Positions 36,535 through 51,212 of a stretch of DNA of 64,000 bases are shown piece after piece (the stretch's first letter is position 1; each line of letters starts with the position of its first letter). The notes beneath the pieces are model-generated. The model made no database searches and was not told the DNA's origin. It saw only the letters and a list, made by a program, of their open reading frames with translations. A program made the translations under genes and the position numbers. The DNA is from Adiantum capillus-veneris (taxonomy: Eukaryota > Streptophyta > Polypodiopsida > Polypodiales > Pteridaceae): contig CM043943.1 of NCBI GenBank assembly GCA_014529385.2, positions 158,366,247 through 158,430,246 of the forward strand. Direction: 5' to 3'.

Positions 36535-36549
36535 TTAGGAAGGGGAGAG
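36535..36549 (+). other. Polypurine tract of the LARD
   Basis: TAGGAAGGGGAGAG directly precedes the 3' LTR start TGTTAG, as expected for plus-strand priming. Confidence 0.8.
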
Positions 36550-37501
36550 TGTTAGTAGCGGCTAACGGTTGCACCAATTATGCACCAAGTTGTGGATATG
36601 CTATGGATGTACACAATATTTACTTTTCATTGTATAGGGCTTGGGCTCATTTAAGAGTTCCAAAGTTGTATGAGTCTAAGCTAGAGAGCTCACTTTATCC
36701 CATAGTTGAAGGGTTTGAGGCCCAAAACTATAAAAGAGCCCTATGCTTAATGAGAGGTCATTCTTGAGTGGTCCTTTTGAGAACTCTCTCCCTAAAGGAG
36801 GTCTTGATGGCCTAGCCTTTGAGCTTAATGCCCATGCTTAGAAGGCTAGTGCTAATCACATGTAATTATTGTAATCCTCTCTTAATTAATCTAGTCTTCA
36901 TTATGCTGTCAATCATGTTTATCTACTTTCCTTCATTGTTTTGAAGTGTTGATCTTCTCTAATCTAACTCTTACTTATGCTAAGCTACTCCGATTAGTGG
37001 AGTCCTTATCTAACTCTCTCGATTAAGCGGAGTGGGCGTACTCGTGATTGAGGGATTAGAGTTGTCCTCTAATGGTGTGCTTGTGTGTGTGTAGGTTTAA
37101 GAAGCCTTGAGCTTAATTTGATTATGTGTGACTTGATTTGGACACCATGATTGGCATGGTTGGGGTGGCCGACTTGAATGCGATCTTGTGTGCTTAATCG
37201 TCAATGCATGTAATTAGAGTTGTGCTTGAGAGATTCCAAGATTAGTGTGTTTCACTTCGTTGCTTGATGTGTGTAGATGATTGCTTGAATTGATGCTTGA
37301 TGTGCGATTAGCATTAGTTGTTTGGGATGATTTCTATTTGCATTGGAGGATGCACGCTCTTGAATCCTCTCAATCTTTGCATCCGATGACGCTCTCGCAC
37401 ATTCTTTGTGTGATGCCTCCAAGCCCTAGCCGGGTCATGCTCTCTCTCTCCGGATTGATAGATTTGTGGGAGATTGCCTATGCTATGGCGAGCCTCCAAC
37501 A
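36550..37501 (+). repeat. 3' LTR of the LARD
   Basis: It has the same 952-bp length as the 5' LTR. I counted six substitutions, for example C/T at base 6 and G/A in TTAGGAG/TTAAGAG. Confidence 0.95.
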
Positions 37502-37839
37502 GCCACATCCTTTAGTGTTTCATTCGCCTTTTCAAATTCATTTCCACCCAACCTTACCAAGGCAGCTTCATAAACCAACTTTTTACAAATAACTGGTACA
37601 GTGTTAGCCGCTCTATCAAGGCCGACAATAAACCAATCACGAGCCAGCTCATGACAGTCCTGCATAATTTTTGGGTTGACCCAAGTAGTATTCAAGCTGA
37701 GCCATTTATATGGCAAAAGACTAACTTTTTGATAAAAGATTGCTTTAAGTTTTTCAAGCAGATCTCGTAAGATCCGATGCTCTAGTTGGAGCTTTAAGGC
37801 TAAGTCATCTAGACAATCCAGTAGTGCGGACAGTGCCAT
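37502..37839 (-). mobile_element. Penelope-like element RT, N-terminal part, cut by the LARD
   Basis: The frame reads YKWLSLNTTWVNPKIMQDC, LARDWFIVGLDRAANTVPVI and CKKLVYEAAL. The DxAANxxxVxCKKxY box is a hallmark of Penelope-like RTs upstream of motif A. The frame is open up to the GCCAC target site. Removing the LARD and one GCCAC copy makes it continue in the same frame on the other side (DVALALLRDLG at 29,840-29,808). The region was therefore one open frame when the LARD inserted. Confidence 0.75.
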
Positions 37840-40740
<2,901 letters not shown>

Positions 40741-40744
40741 ATTT

Positions 40745-41466
40745 GTGAGTAAATCACCGCTACATATTATCACAATTCCCACAACAATACCTACAAGTGT
40801 ACATCAATCACATGTACCTATGGGCCCTCATACCCATGTACCTCCCACACCCCTGATTGTTTCGATAGCCTACACTCCACAACCACCCTATCCGAGTACT
40901 CATTCTAGTGGGGCCATACCAAGTAGTATTAACATGTCATATCCTATGTCTACTATGCCTAGGGCCACACATGAACTTTGGGCCACCACATGGCAAACCA
41001 TCGTACCCAAGTTGGGACCCAAGGATCACATGTATGCCTAACACAATGCCAACCCCCATTCCACATGTAGTTCCAAGAGCGCTTGTCCCCACTATACATG
41101 CCCACTTGGGTGACTTGGCAACATGTGCTCAAGCTATTGATCAATCTATTGCAAAAAATATGTGTAACACGCCTGATAGAGAGCCTGGCAGTACAAGAGG
41201 CCAAGCTCACACAAAAATACAATGCAGACGGTGATGCTAGAAAGCATATCAAAGTATTTGAACAAATATGTGATTCTCTAGGAGAACACAATGAACTACA
41301 TAAGAGCAATGCTTTAAGCTTGACTTTGAGTGGAAAGGATGGAGATTTGTATAGGACCTTTAGGATGGAAGAGAAAACAATTTACCCTACTCTTCGAAGA
41401 TTGTTCCTAAAGGAGTACATTGAATGTTATCTTCCTAGTCTTACTAATGTAGTCCAAATAACCTAA
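40745..41466 (+). mobile_element. LTR-element gag fragment
   Basis: A Pro/Thr/His-rich stretch (40745-41040) precedes a gag-like core in another frame (about 41210-41450): KYNADGDARKHIKVFEQIC, LSLTLSGKDGDLYRTF and YPTLRRLFLKEYI. This matches the FxGxxDPxxHLxxFE...LxGxAxxWYxxL...F..LxxxFxxxF pattern of retrotransposon gag. A frameshift separates the parts, and the element ends abruptly at 41466. Confidence 0.6.
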
Positions 41467-42580
41467 CGGCCCTCTTAACTAGCCTCTAAAGAATCTAAAT
41501 TTTGGTAAGCAGAGCCATGAATACTACTTTCACACACATTTTTTTATCAGTTTACGAATGAACTTACTTTCTCTATTTCCTTTATGTTATCAATTTAACC
41601 AAAAAAATTTAAGTATACACGTTCAAAGATTCAAATGATGTTTTTGACTTTCAAAACCATCTAGATTTTAATTGATTTGCAAACACATATATGAGAAATT
41701 CTTTTGACACTATCATGGATATAACAAACAGGAATTTTATATCAATAAACTATCAAATATCCAACTCCCCAGCCCAGTGTTGCTTCATCTAAAAATGCAT
41801 ATGCCAATTTGATAATCCTGTTTTTGAACTTAGAACTTTCACTAAATACTTTCAAACAACTATTTTTTTTTAATCTAAATTTATGTTAAAATATGACTTT
41901 GTTTTTAGAAAATTTTAATATATTAAACGATAAATTTTTATTCATGTTTCCATTTAAACAGTAACAAACAATTATTACTTCACTATTTTTTTAAAATTGA
42001 CTCGACAAACCAAAGGTTTACTCAATCTTTTGTTGGCGTTACTATTGTCTCCGTCATCGACCACCAAATTCTTTTCTGGTTCGTCTTTATCGTCGCTTCC
42101 TTTTGATTATTCGGGAATCAAAGTTTCTCTCTCTTTATTGAAATGACTCTCTCTCTAACTTAATAGTTCTCTCCCTAACATAACAAAGAGTCTCCAGAAG
42201 TATCTCTCTCTCTCTCTTCCTTTCTAAATCTCAAACTGCCTGCAGCAAGTATTCTCTCTCTAGTTCCCACTCTCCTTGCTTATGCTCATAAGTTTTGTTT
42301 TCTATAAACGAATTCCTTCTCTCTCTTCCTCTCACTAGCAAGCATGCAGATTCACAGTAAATGTCGCAAAAACACACGCACACCGATAGGCAAACACAAG
42401 AAATCGCAAGACTTCCTCCCTCCCTTCCTTGCTATGAAAATTCTCTCTCTAGCTTGTGCTACACACACAAAGATGGAAACTCATTTTTTGTCTCTCTCTC
42501 TACTCTCTGGTTATGGCTTGCAGAGAGGTTTCTCTCTCTCCATGAACCAACGACACAGTACACACACAGACAGAGCTTTA
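41467..42580. other. Non-coding AT-rich sequence with CT-rich patches
   Basis: No gene recognised. From 42,120 onward there are many short CTCTCT tracts. Confidence 0.6.
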
Positions 42581-42581
42581 G

Positions 42582-42686
<105 letters not shown>

Positions 42687-42799
42687 TCTTGCTAACTATC
42701 TCGGCACTCTCTCTCTCTCTCTCACTAACGCCGCAGAACTTTCCCTCTCTCTCACACTACACACACACTTATTCTCTCTCTGAACTACCCCCTACACAC

Positions 42800-45700
42800 A
42801 CAAACACTCCATCTCTCTAGCGCTCCCCTAACGGCATGCTCCTTCGCGACCTCCTTACACTCACGACCCCTCGCCCTCTCTCTCTAACTGCCCTCTTCAT
42901 TGTGCCTCCTCGTGTTGACCTTCAGACGGTGCCTCTCTCATCACGTTCTTTTAAAAAAATTAGAATCGTGCAACTTCCTTAATATAATGTCATAAAAAGA
43001 ACTCCTTAAGTCTTTGTTCCCACGACTAACAGGATAGCCTTTTTGGATTTTTCTTCCTTCTTAACGTCTCCTTCTTGTGACCTCTCACACGCTCTCTACA
43101 AACTTTTACTCCTCCTCTTAGGGCTCTCATAACTCCCCTCCTCCTCGCAAGTGATGTCTCTTACGACAACTTCCTCGAACTTTGAGTAGCACTCCAATCT
43201 CTTACCCACACATAGCACACTTGTCTATCGCTCTCTCTCCCAATTCTCTATTCTCAATCTCACAAAAGACAACTTATACACTTCTTGCTCGCAACGTAAA
43301 GAAAACAAGGTCAAACTTGAGAGTCTCTCCAATTTATAGATCCAAATTCTGAAACTCCTCGAAGTTACTAAAACTTTTCAGAATTCACCACCGACTCCCT
43401 TTAAGGCAGTCACAGAGTCTAGCCAGGACATTGTCATTTTGGCAGTTAAAAAGACACTAAACCCTAATTCTTTTAACATGGCAAAAAGACTCTTGTTCTC
43501 TTGTTCTCAAAACTATCACTACACTACCACTAGAGTCGAACTTGAGCTTCCTTGTTGCTAAGATGTACACTATCTAACTCTCTCAGTTTGAAGACAAGAT
43601 CTAGGTCATAGAATACCAAGCAGACTTTTAAGCTTCCCACAAAATAGTGACCAAGCATTCAAATTTCAATCATAAATCAAATTCATTGTTTCAAGAAGTA
43701 ACCAACCATACATATGCATCAAACATAAAATCATGCTAAGCATGCATATTTATGCAATGATTTACATGATAATGCTCCTAAAATGCCCATGCAAATCCCC
43801 AAAAGAACCCAAAATGTGTACAAATTGTCAAAATATTTAGGGTTGACATTCCCCCACTTAAACGTGAAGTTGTCCTCAACAAACAAAATGACTACTACAC
43901 TTCATATGCTTTTAAAAACTGCTACTGTCCCCAGCTCTACAGCTACACTTCACATCAACTGTTGAAAAATAACTCTCTTCCCTCCTTAAATGCGAACGCC
44001 CTTGTGAGCACTAAATCCTGAAACACATCATACATTGTACTGTAGTATGGTCATTCTAACTTGTTATGAAATATGAAAAATATTTCATTTTGCAATAACT
44101 TTCAATCATTAATCAGTGACAAATTAATACACACTAAATATAGTGATATAAACCAACTAGCACTAAAAAGTGTATATACCCTCACTGAAAAACATTTATA
44201 AGGAACTACCAATCACTATCCCAAACCTCACAAGCAGGTAAAAATAGATAATGTGATGATCAGTTAATCAAATAACTATAAACTTCCCATGCCATACAAT
44301 AAACTTATTGTTGTGTAATAGCAAGAACAACCCCCTTTCATGGGGATAGACCTCTATAGAGGCAAACCTATTAACCCCTATATTATAGAAAATATAGTAG
44401 TATTCACAGCTACATGGAAGTCATCGCCTTTAATTTATTTCCCTTCTTTGAACTCCCATTTTTTAGTGGTGTTTTTTTCTCCTTTTGATGCATTCTTTTT
44501 TTCTTGTTTTTGTTTTTATTTTTGTTTAGCAAGCCACGTTGGACTAGATTTCTTTTTATTTATTTATTTTGCACACATTCCACTCTCACTACTACGTTGA
44601 GCAAGAATTATTAGCACTTTACACTTACCACCCCATACAAAACTTAGATACAGCTCTTGGCTCTGACACTAGAGACAAATTGGACCCACCCACCTACTAA
44701 GCTTGTACTGTGATGGTCACAGAACATATAACATAAAGTTTTACTTTGCTCTCCTTCTGGCTCATCACTAGTGTAAAGTATCTAAAATATTGCCCATAAT
44801 CTAGAGTTTAAAGGTCTATGCTCCCAAACTATAGAGACCTACATCACCTCTAAGGATTTTTAAATCACCATCAAGAGCATAAATATATTGCCATAACTAG
44901 ATTAGCCATAGTGACTCTATTAAACAATCACCCAAACTACCACTCTCCGCCACTAATCAGATTGGTCACAAATCGATGACTAATAATTCTAGATAAAGGA
45001 AAGTTCATGAAGACATATAAATCCCCTAGTATAGCAAGTTTATTAAAACTATGAATAGTATAGTACTAACTTGTCCACTGACAATTCTCATGCAGCAAGC
45101 AAAAAATGATAGAATTTATTTTATTTTTACATTTAAAATATCAACAGAAAGTAAACAACCTATTTAGTCTTCTTGAACACGCTTCATTTGGTAAATACTG
45201 CATCCCCAGATACAGCTTGGACATGTTGTCTCCTCATGTCACGACAGCTACTGTCCTTATTTGAAATTACTTACTCTGCAAAAATATTAGACTACACTCC
45301 CCCAAAGGAATGTAGGTGTTCTATCCTAATTTTTATGGATTTTTGTTGTTTTTGTTTTGTTGGTTTTGCTTGTTTTGTGCTTTTAGTGTTTTTTTAAATA
45401 AAACAAAAAGTCAAGCATTAAAAAAAAAACGTTTCTTTTTGGGTTTTGTGATTTTTTTAATTTGTTTGGAGTTTTGTGATTTTGTTGCTTGTTTTGTATT
45501 TTAAAGCATGTGCATGCAAGGCTACGCAAACCTAAAGTCCATCTCCTCCCTCTGCATCAGCATCTCCTCTAGCAAACGGAGGTAATCCCAATCATGGACC
45601 TCTAAGTCCATTCCCATGCACCACCAACGAAGTTACCACTCTAGTTCATTTAAATCATGCATCATGGCCAAGACAGTCTCTAGCCCCAGTCTCTAGCCCA

Positions 45701-45980
45701 AGCCCTAACACAAAAGGTCTAAATACTAAAAACAAGTAATCAGAGATGTATCCATGACTTACCTAATAGAGATGGAGTGTTTTTAAAAAAAATGAAATGG
45801 TAGATGAGGGGATAGCTCCTGCCATAAAATAGTCAGCATTAACACACGTATGCCAAAATTCAAGGAAGAAAAAAAACAAACAAAAATGACTCTACAAAAA
45901 TCAAAAATGACTCTACAAACTCGAAATTCATTTTGTCATCATCATTTTATTTATTTATTTATTTTTTGTTGCTTTTTTTT
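42800..45980. other. Non-coding; probably LTR and downstream sequence of minus-strand gypsy elements
   Basis: Minus-strand purine tracts followed by TG occur at about 43,850 (AAGTGGGGGAATGTC) and about 45,300 (TTTGGGGGAGTGTAG). Both resemble the polypurine tract/3' LTR junction of gypsy elements. The text from 44,640 (CTCTTGGCTCTGACACTAGA) is similar to LTR-edge sequence in plants. Boundaries could not be defined, and no matching LTR pair was found. Confidence 0.3.
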
Positions 45981-45988
45981 ATATAGAA

Positions 45989-47060
45989 CTAAGTGAAATA
46001 GTGTTTCACTCGTAGATCATTGACCCAAAAAGGATCTAAAGTCCCCTCTATATCTTGGGCCAATAAAGAACCATTAGTAAAGGCCCGAAGTACTTTGAAT
46101 GGACCTAACCAACGAATCTGCAATTTCCTTGGAAACTTATCAATCCTTTCTAAAACTTCGAACCTTAATATGGTGATCATGCCATGCCTTACATCACCCT
46201 TGCATAGCCTCATTACTCTGTAAGGCTAGCAGGCATAACTTATCCATTTTGGTCAAAGTATATAATCTATCTTTCAAAGATTCTTTGTCACCGAGTGGAG
46301 CGAACAAAGCCACCCTTAAGTTTGGAATTTCTTTTTCGATCGGAAATATGGCCTTTGTTCTATAGACCAAAGTGAAGGGCGTATTTTGAGTCATCAATTT
46401 AAAAGTGGCAGTATCACGACGATTATCAGCCACTTTCTTTGTTAGAATGTTACCCAAAATTCTGTTGGTAACCTCCACTTTCCCATTTGCGCGTGGATAG
46501 TAAGGTGTAGATTTATGATGCCTAATCTTGTATAGCTCAGTCAATTCTTGAATAATATCATTAAAAAAATGAGACCCTCGATTTCTAACCAACTCTAGTG
46601 GACAACCAAACCTCGTAATTATATCTTCATAAAGGAACTTAGCTACATCCATTTCTATATTAGTTTTCAAAGGTTTGGCCTCAACCCAGGCCTCAACCCA
46701 CTTCGTAACATAGTCCGTACAAAATAGTATATATTGATTAGATTGATATTGAGATGGAGGATATATAGGATCCACAAAATCTATGCCCCATTTCTCATAT
46801 GGCCTTAATGCTAATATTGGTGTTAATGGTGTCACATATTGTGGTGTAGGTCGACCAACACGTTGACACTTCTCACATTTCTTACAATGGGCAAAAGAGT
46901 CTTTATATACCGTTGGCCACCAATATCATGCCATTAATATTTTCCTTGCCGTTAATTCTCCTGCAAAATGACCTCCACAGGGCTCATCATGCAATGCCCT
47001 CAAGACTTGGAAAATCTCATCTTCTCTTAAACACCGTCTATATATTTCCTCACAAGGAAA
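45989..47060 (-). mobile_element. Gypsy integrase (fragment B)
   Basis: One frame runs from about 47,040 down to 46,194: GGHFAGELTARKILMA, a TGA where Trp is usual, YWWPTVYKD, CKKCEKCQRVGRP (complete H2C2), YEKWGIDFVDPIYPP, FCTDYVTKWVEA, RNRGSHFFNDII (first residue of the SDRG box changed) and YYPRANGKVEVTNRIL. A C-terminal piece at 46,213-45,989 (DKFPRKLQIRWLGPFKV) has the GPF/Y-type beta-barrel in a shifted frame. One stop and at least one frameshift are visible. Confidence 0.88.
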
Positions 47061-47192
47061 ATAGCGGTACAAGAATCCCCCTATCAAAGCTAAATGAAGA
47101 GCTTAAAGAAGTAGTTTCTTCTTCTCATGCTTTGTAGATTTATGAGGATATTCCGATGTACTAAGAAAGTTATCTATATCCGCATACCAAGG

Positions 47193-48290
47193 TCATTCTC
47201 CCTCAACAACAAATAAATGAGCATCAAGCAAGTCATCATCTACCCCCCTTTCTTTATCATCAATAAGCAATCTAGAAAGATGATATGCTAAAACATGTGT
47301 CTTCCCTGGGCGTACAATCACCTCACAGTTGAATTCTTGCAAGAGTAACATCCAGCAAATAACTCTCCCAGATATTTCAATTTTATTCAACAAATATTTC
47401 AATGTGGCATGATCCACATAAAATATGAAATGATTACCCAATAAATGGTGATGAAATTTGTCAATTGAGAAAACCATAGAAAGGCATTCCTTTTCAGTCG
47501 TAGTATAATTATGCTCTGACTACTTAAAACTTGACTGGCATAGTAAATAGGATGGTCTATTTTTTTGTTATCAGCTTGGCATAACACTGACCCCACTATT
47601 GTATGTGCTGCATATGCATGAATATGAAACTCTTTTGTCCAATCAAGACCTATTAATTTCAATGCTTTAATCAAACATTCTTTAATATTGTCAAATGCAG
47701 CTTGACATTACTCAGTCCATAAATATCTTGCTTCTTTCTTTAGTAACTCTGTTATTAAGGGTACTACACTAGAAGCAAAGTTCAAAATAAATCTCCGATA
47801 ATAGTTTGCATGCCCTAGAAATTCTTGCAGTTGATGAAGATTTCGAGGTACTGGAAAATCTTTGATTTTATTAATTTTACTTTCATCCTCTATAATTCCA
47901 TCTTTGGAAACAACATGTCCGAGTAACACTCCCTTGGGCACTCCAAAGACACACTTTTCAGGATTTAACAAGATACCCATCTCTACACTACATTCAAACA
48001 CTAAGGCTAATTTTTCAGGCATATCCTCCTCAGTCCCTTGTACTGAAAGTCATCCAAGAACATTTCCATCCATTTTTGCAAAAAATCGGATAATCTGCAA
48101 TCATTACACGTTGAATTGTGGTAGGGGCATTACATAAACCAAATGGCATAACCCAATAAGCAAATGTATCCCATTCCGTAGTGAAAGTCGTATTTGATTG
48201 GTCCTCCTCATGTATTTGGATCTGATTGTAGCCACTAAAACCCATCCATAAAGGAATATAGTTCATATCCAGCCACATGATCTAAAACTT
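47193..48290 (-). mobile_element. Gypsy reverse transcriptase and RNase H (fragment B)
   Basis: RT: YIPLWMGFSGYNQIQIHEED and FAYWVMPFGLCNAPTTIQRV (48,278-48,110), MFLDDF (catalytic box, about 48,065, in a shifted frame), MGILLNPEKCVFGV and LLGHVVSKDGI, and LGHANYYRRFI (48,022-47,790). RNase H: FHIHAYAAHTIVGSVLCQ, then FYVDHATLKYLLNK and the AYHLSR box (47,674-47,270). Frameshifts lie near 48,030, 47,700 and 47,470. Confidence 0.9.
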
Positions 48291-48518
48291 GATCCGTAAG
48301 GGCAAAGGAAAATGATCCTCCTTTGTTTTCCCATTAAGCTTCCTATAGTCTACACAAATACAAATTTTCTTATTTTTCTTGGGTACTACCACTATAGGAG
48401 ACACCCATTCTCTATATTCCACTGCATAAATAAAGCCCACATCTAGGAGTTTCATTATCTGTACTTTTACCAGCTCTGCATAAACATTATTGGTCTATCG
48501 TTGATGCTGACAAATAGG

Positions 48519-49804
48519 TCAAGCACTAGGCTCTAAATCAATATAATGTTTACATAGCTGAGGCTTTACTCCTCGTAGGTCTTTGTACGACCAAGAAAAA
48601 GCATGTTGATACTCTCTCAAGACTTTTTGAAGTTTTTGTAGCGTTGTCCCCTTCAATTGACTTCCCAGGGTTAAAATTTTCCTTTGGATACCTCCCATTG
48701 AATAGTCTCCTCGCCTTTTGATGACACAAAAGGAGAGTGGCGGCATGGCATAGCACGTATTGGAGGATGCCATTCTTTCTTATAATTTACTTTCTCTAAT
48801 GAATTATGTCTATTCTCCTCCCAATCATGATTCTGATTCACCTCTTCTTCCAAACTCACACTACTCTTGAATGCAGCAGAGTATGGAACAATGGCGGTTT
48901 CTTTATTACTATCATCCCATTCCTCAATAGCCACCATACAAACATTAAGTTCCTCCTCCAATTCACAATTACATGAATCCTCAAGTTGAGATTCTAGTAA
49001 TGGAATAACCCCAATTTGATGGTCATCATTCTTTCCAATTTTGATTCCCTTTCTATAATACTAACAAGGTAATAGAGCATCAAAATAATTAATTTGCTCA
49101 CATACTTGTGAATGCTCATTATCAAGATGTGCTTCTAATAAAGAATGTCTTTTCTCAATTTCTATCAATGTAGATATATTATCATCTACTAGCTCTCTTT
49201 CCTCTCTCCCCAAATCTCCTAATAAACATGGACTTTCAGTAGAAGTATCTATTTGATTACTGGTAGATTTACTAACATCGTGAGTACATTGATCGTTAGA
49301 TTTGGAAGCTATAGTCTCACTCTCAGGGAATATTTCATCATTGCAAAGAACATGGCACCCTAACCTAAGCTTCTTATATCCCGGAATCTCCTCTTTCATT
49401 GCTCTAATACATTCACTCATAGTTTCCACTTCCTCAGCATGAGATCTACGGTCCTCCTCTAAAATCTGACAAGTTTCGTATGTTTGTTCTCTTAACGAAA
49501 ACATATTGTTTTGAATAAGTCTACTTTCTAACATTGCTAGCTCTTTGATATTATGTTTAGCTTCCATCAAAGCTTGACCTTTCTCTATTTCTAATCCAAT
49601 CATCTTCTCTATCAAACATGCCATGGTTTCATCTGTCATTTCGTGTTCTTGACTTTGTAAAAATTCCGTCTTGGATCTAGATTGTTTATACCTGCTTAAT
49701 TCTTCCTCTATTGTCATATTGAAACAATTTACTAAACATTCCTGAGATGTAGATAACCAACAAGTAATATCTTTATCAAAGTCATTCTCTAAAGAGTAAT
49801 GCAC
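48519..49804 (-). mobile_element. Protease-RT linker and coiled-coil ORF of gypsy fragment B
   Basis: Frame 48,773-48,519 has TLQKLQKVLREYQHAFSWSYKDLRGV, the conserved stretch before gypsy RT (F.WSY.DL.G). Frame 49,804-49,061 (247 aa) is Glu/Ser-rich with coiled-coil character (LEIEKGQALMEAKHNIKELA) and no enzymatic motif, so it is an unusually long spacer between protease and RT. Stops around 49,060 separate the frames. Confidence 0.65.
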
Positions 49805-49879
49805 TCATACTCACCCATTCCTATATGTCGGGCATAATTTCCTCCACTCTCTAAGGTAGATAATATTTTTGAAGAACTA

Positions 49880-50220
49880 TCAACTTGCATGTGATAACCA
49901 TTGACAAGGTGGATTTGAAGTATTCTCGTAAAAACTCCTTGGAAACCACTCTTAATTCCACCCTATCTTCTCGTGCTCCAATAGTTATAACTCCCTTATG
50001 CCAGCTCTAAACACAGCGATCTTGCACTAACCAAGGTCTTCCCAATAAAATTGGAAAAGATGCACCATAAGAATGTGGTCAAACTATGAGGTAACTCACA
50101 CAAAACTCTAGTCCTGCCACTAGAGTCTTAACTCCCTGTAAAATCCCCAAAGGCTTTACACGCCATTGGTCAGCTAAATGAAGAACTGTATTTGTGGGCT
50201 CATAAGCTGTGATAGGCACA
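49880..50220 (-). mobile_element. Gypsy retropepsin C-terminal part (fragment B)
   Basis: The minus-strand frame reads YELVPITAYEPTNTVLHL, QWRVKPLGILQGVKTLV, a stop near 50,080, then SFPILLGRPWLVQDRCV. ILLGRPW is the C-terminal retropepsin motif. The active-site half would lie to the right, where the hairpin at 50,219-50,528 interrupts. Confidence 0.7.
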
Positions 50221-50528
50221 AGTTCGTACATATTTTGTACTTACTGCTTAAAGAATAATCACCTAGAAGAAAATTGCTTTATAAAACAATCCCATGAGCG
50301 CCGTTAAGCACGAGCAATGCAAACAAACTATAATTTCATGGGTAAGAGTAATACAACTTATGAGATAGGTTCTCCACCTATCTCATAAGTTGTATTACTC
50401 CTACCCATGAAATTATAGTTTGTTTGCATTGCTCGTGCTTAACGGCACTCATGGGCTTGTTTTACAAAGGAATTTTTTTCTAGGTGATTATTCTTTAAGC
50501 ATTAAGTACAAAATAATGTATGAACTTG
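50219..50528. repeat. Long inverted repeat (hairpin), about 150-bp arms
   Basis: The left arm (50,219-50,370) and right arm (50,376-50,528) are reverse complements with about 90% identity and a 5-base loop TCTCC. The innermost about 75 bp are almost perfect. A transcript would form a long hairpin. The left arm adjoins gypsy protease sequence, so one arm may be an inverted copy of it. Confidence 0.93.
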
Positions 50529-51190
50529 ATCAGGTACTACCCTCGATGTAGTTGCACACTCAGTGGCTATAACCATTACACTTCCCACACCAGACATTTG
50601 ACCTCATTGACGTACACTCATAGATGGTCATGCTGCTTATGGCCTACAGCATAGACTTCTTTCAATTGAGGCTTCAGATCACTCAATATCTCTTCCTTTA
50701 GCTTCCCAGCTTTATTGTCATTAAATGCACTACCCTCTCTTCCGTGAGAGCTAGAGGCAGTGATGTACTAGTTTGCAGCATGTATGCTGGAGCTGTCATA
50801 TATGAATTTGGAGATAGATAAGGGGTTTGATTTGTGTTTACCACTACTTGAGGCGGCACATTAGGAAATTTCAGAGGTCCTTTGGAGGGCCATATGAAGA
50901 GAGAGAAAAATAGAGCGCGTCCAATGAGCACGAAGGCTACGTTACGTAGGAAAGTACGTGGAAAGACTCAAAAAATAGGAAAATAGCATAAAACTTTCAC
51001 GAATCTAGGATTGTAGCATCGTAATTTCTTTCCTTTTACCGAGCTTTTAGGTGCTTGCATGTGGTCCCACTTCTGATATTCTCTTATGGTCATTAACGTA
51101 CTGGAAGGTGACCATTAAGCCCGCACAAGATATTGGAATTCTAAAACACTTTCCCTCCATTAGAATGCTTTCAAAGTGAATCTCCCTCCA
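50529..51190. other. Gag remnant and spacer upstream of the plus-strand gene
   Basis: Minus-strand 50,931-50,640 encodes a Pro/Thr-rich piece (FPNVPPQVVVNTNQTPYL) then KAGKLKEEILSDLKPQLKE in a shifted frame, possibly gag of fragment B. From 50,940 to 51,190 no gene is seen; this is the likely promoter region of the gene starting at 51,213, but no TATA box is convincing. Confidence 0.35.
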
Positions 51191-51212
51191 CTAAATCTTT
51201 TCTCTCAGAGCT

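Larger units (their letters stand above)
29838..37501 (+). mobile_element. LARD: non-coding LTR retrotransposon derivative, 7.66 kb
   Basis: Two direct 952-bp LTRs enclose a 5760-bp internal region. The element has TG...CA ends, a GCCAC target duplication, a primer-binding site just inside the 5' LTR and a purine tract just before the 3' LTR. The internal region has no gag, protease, RT, RNase H or integrase motif in any frame, only short ORFs. This is the definition of a large retrotransposon derivative, copied in trans by an autonomous partner. The LTRs differ at about six of 952 positions with no length change, so insertion is recent relative to its decayed surroundings. It inserted in the Penelope-like RT gene. 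Confidence 0.93.

Noticed and set aside
46913-47137. Plus-strand frames over 45.9-50.2 kb as genes
   Set aside because: They lie antisense to recognisable integrase, RT and RNase H sequence.
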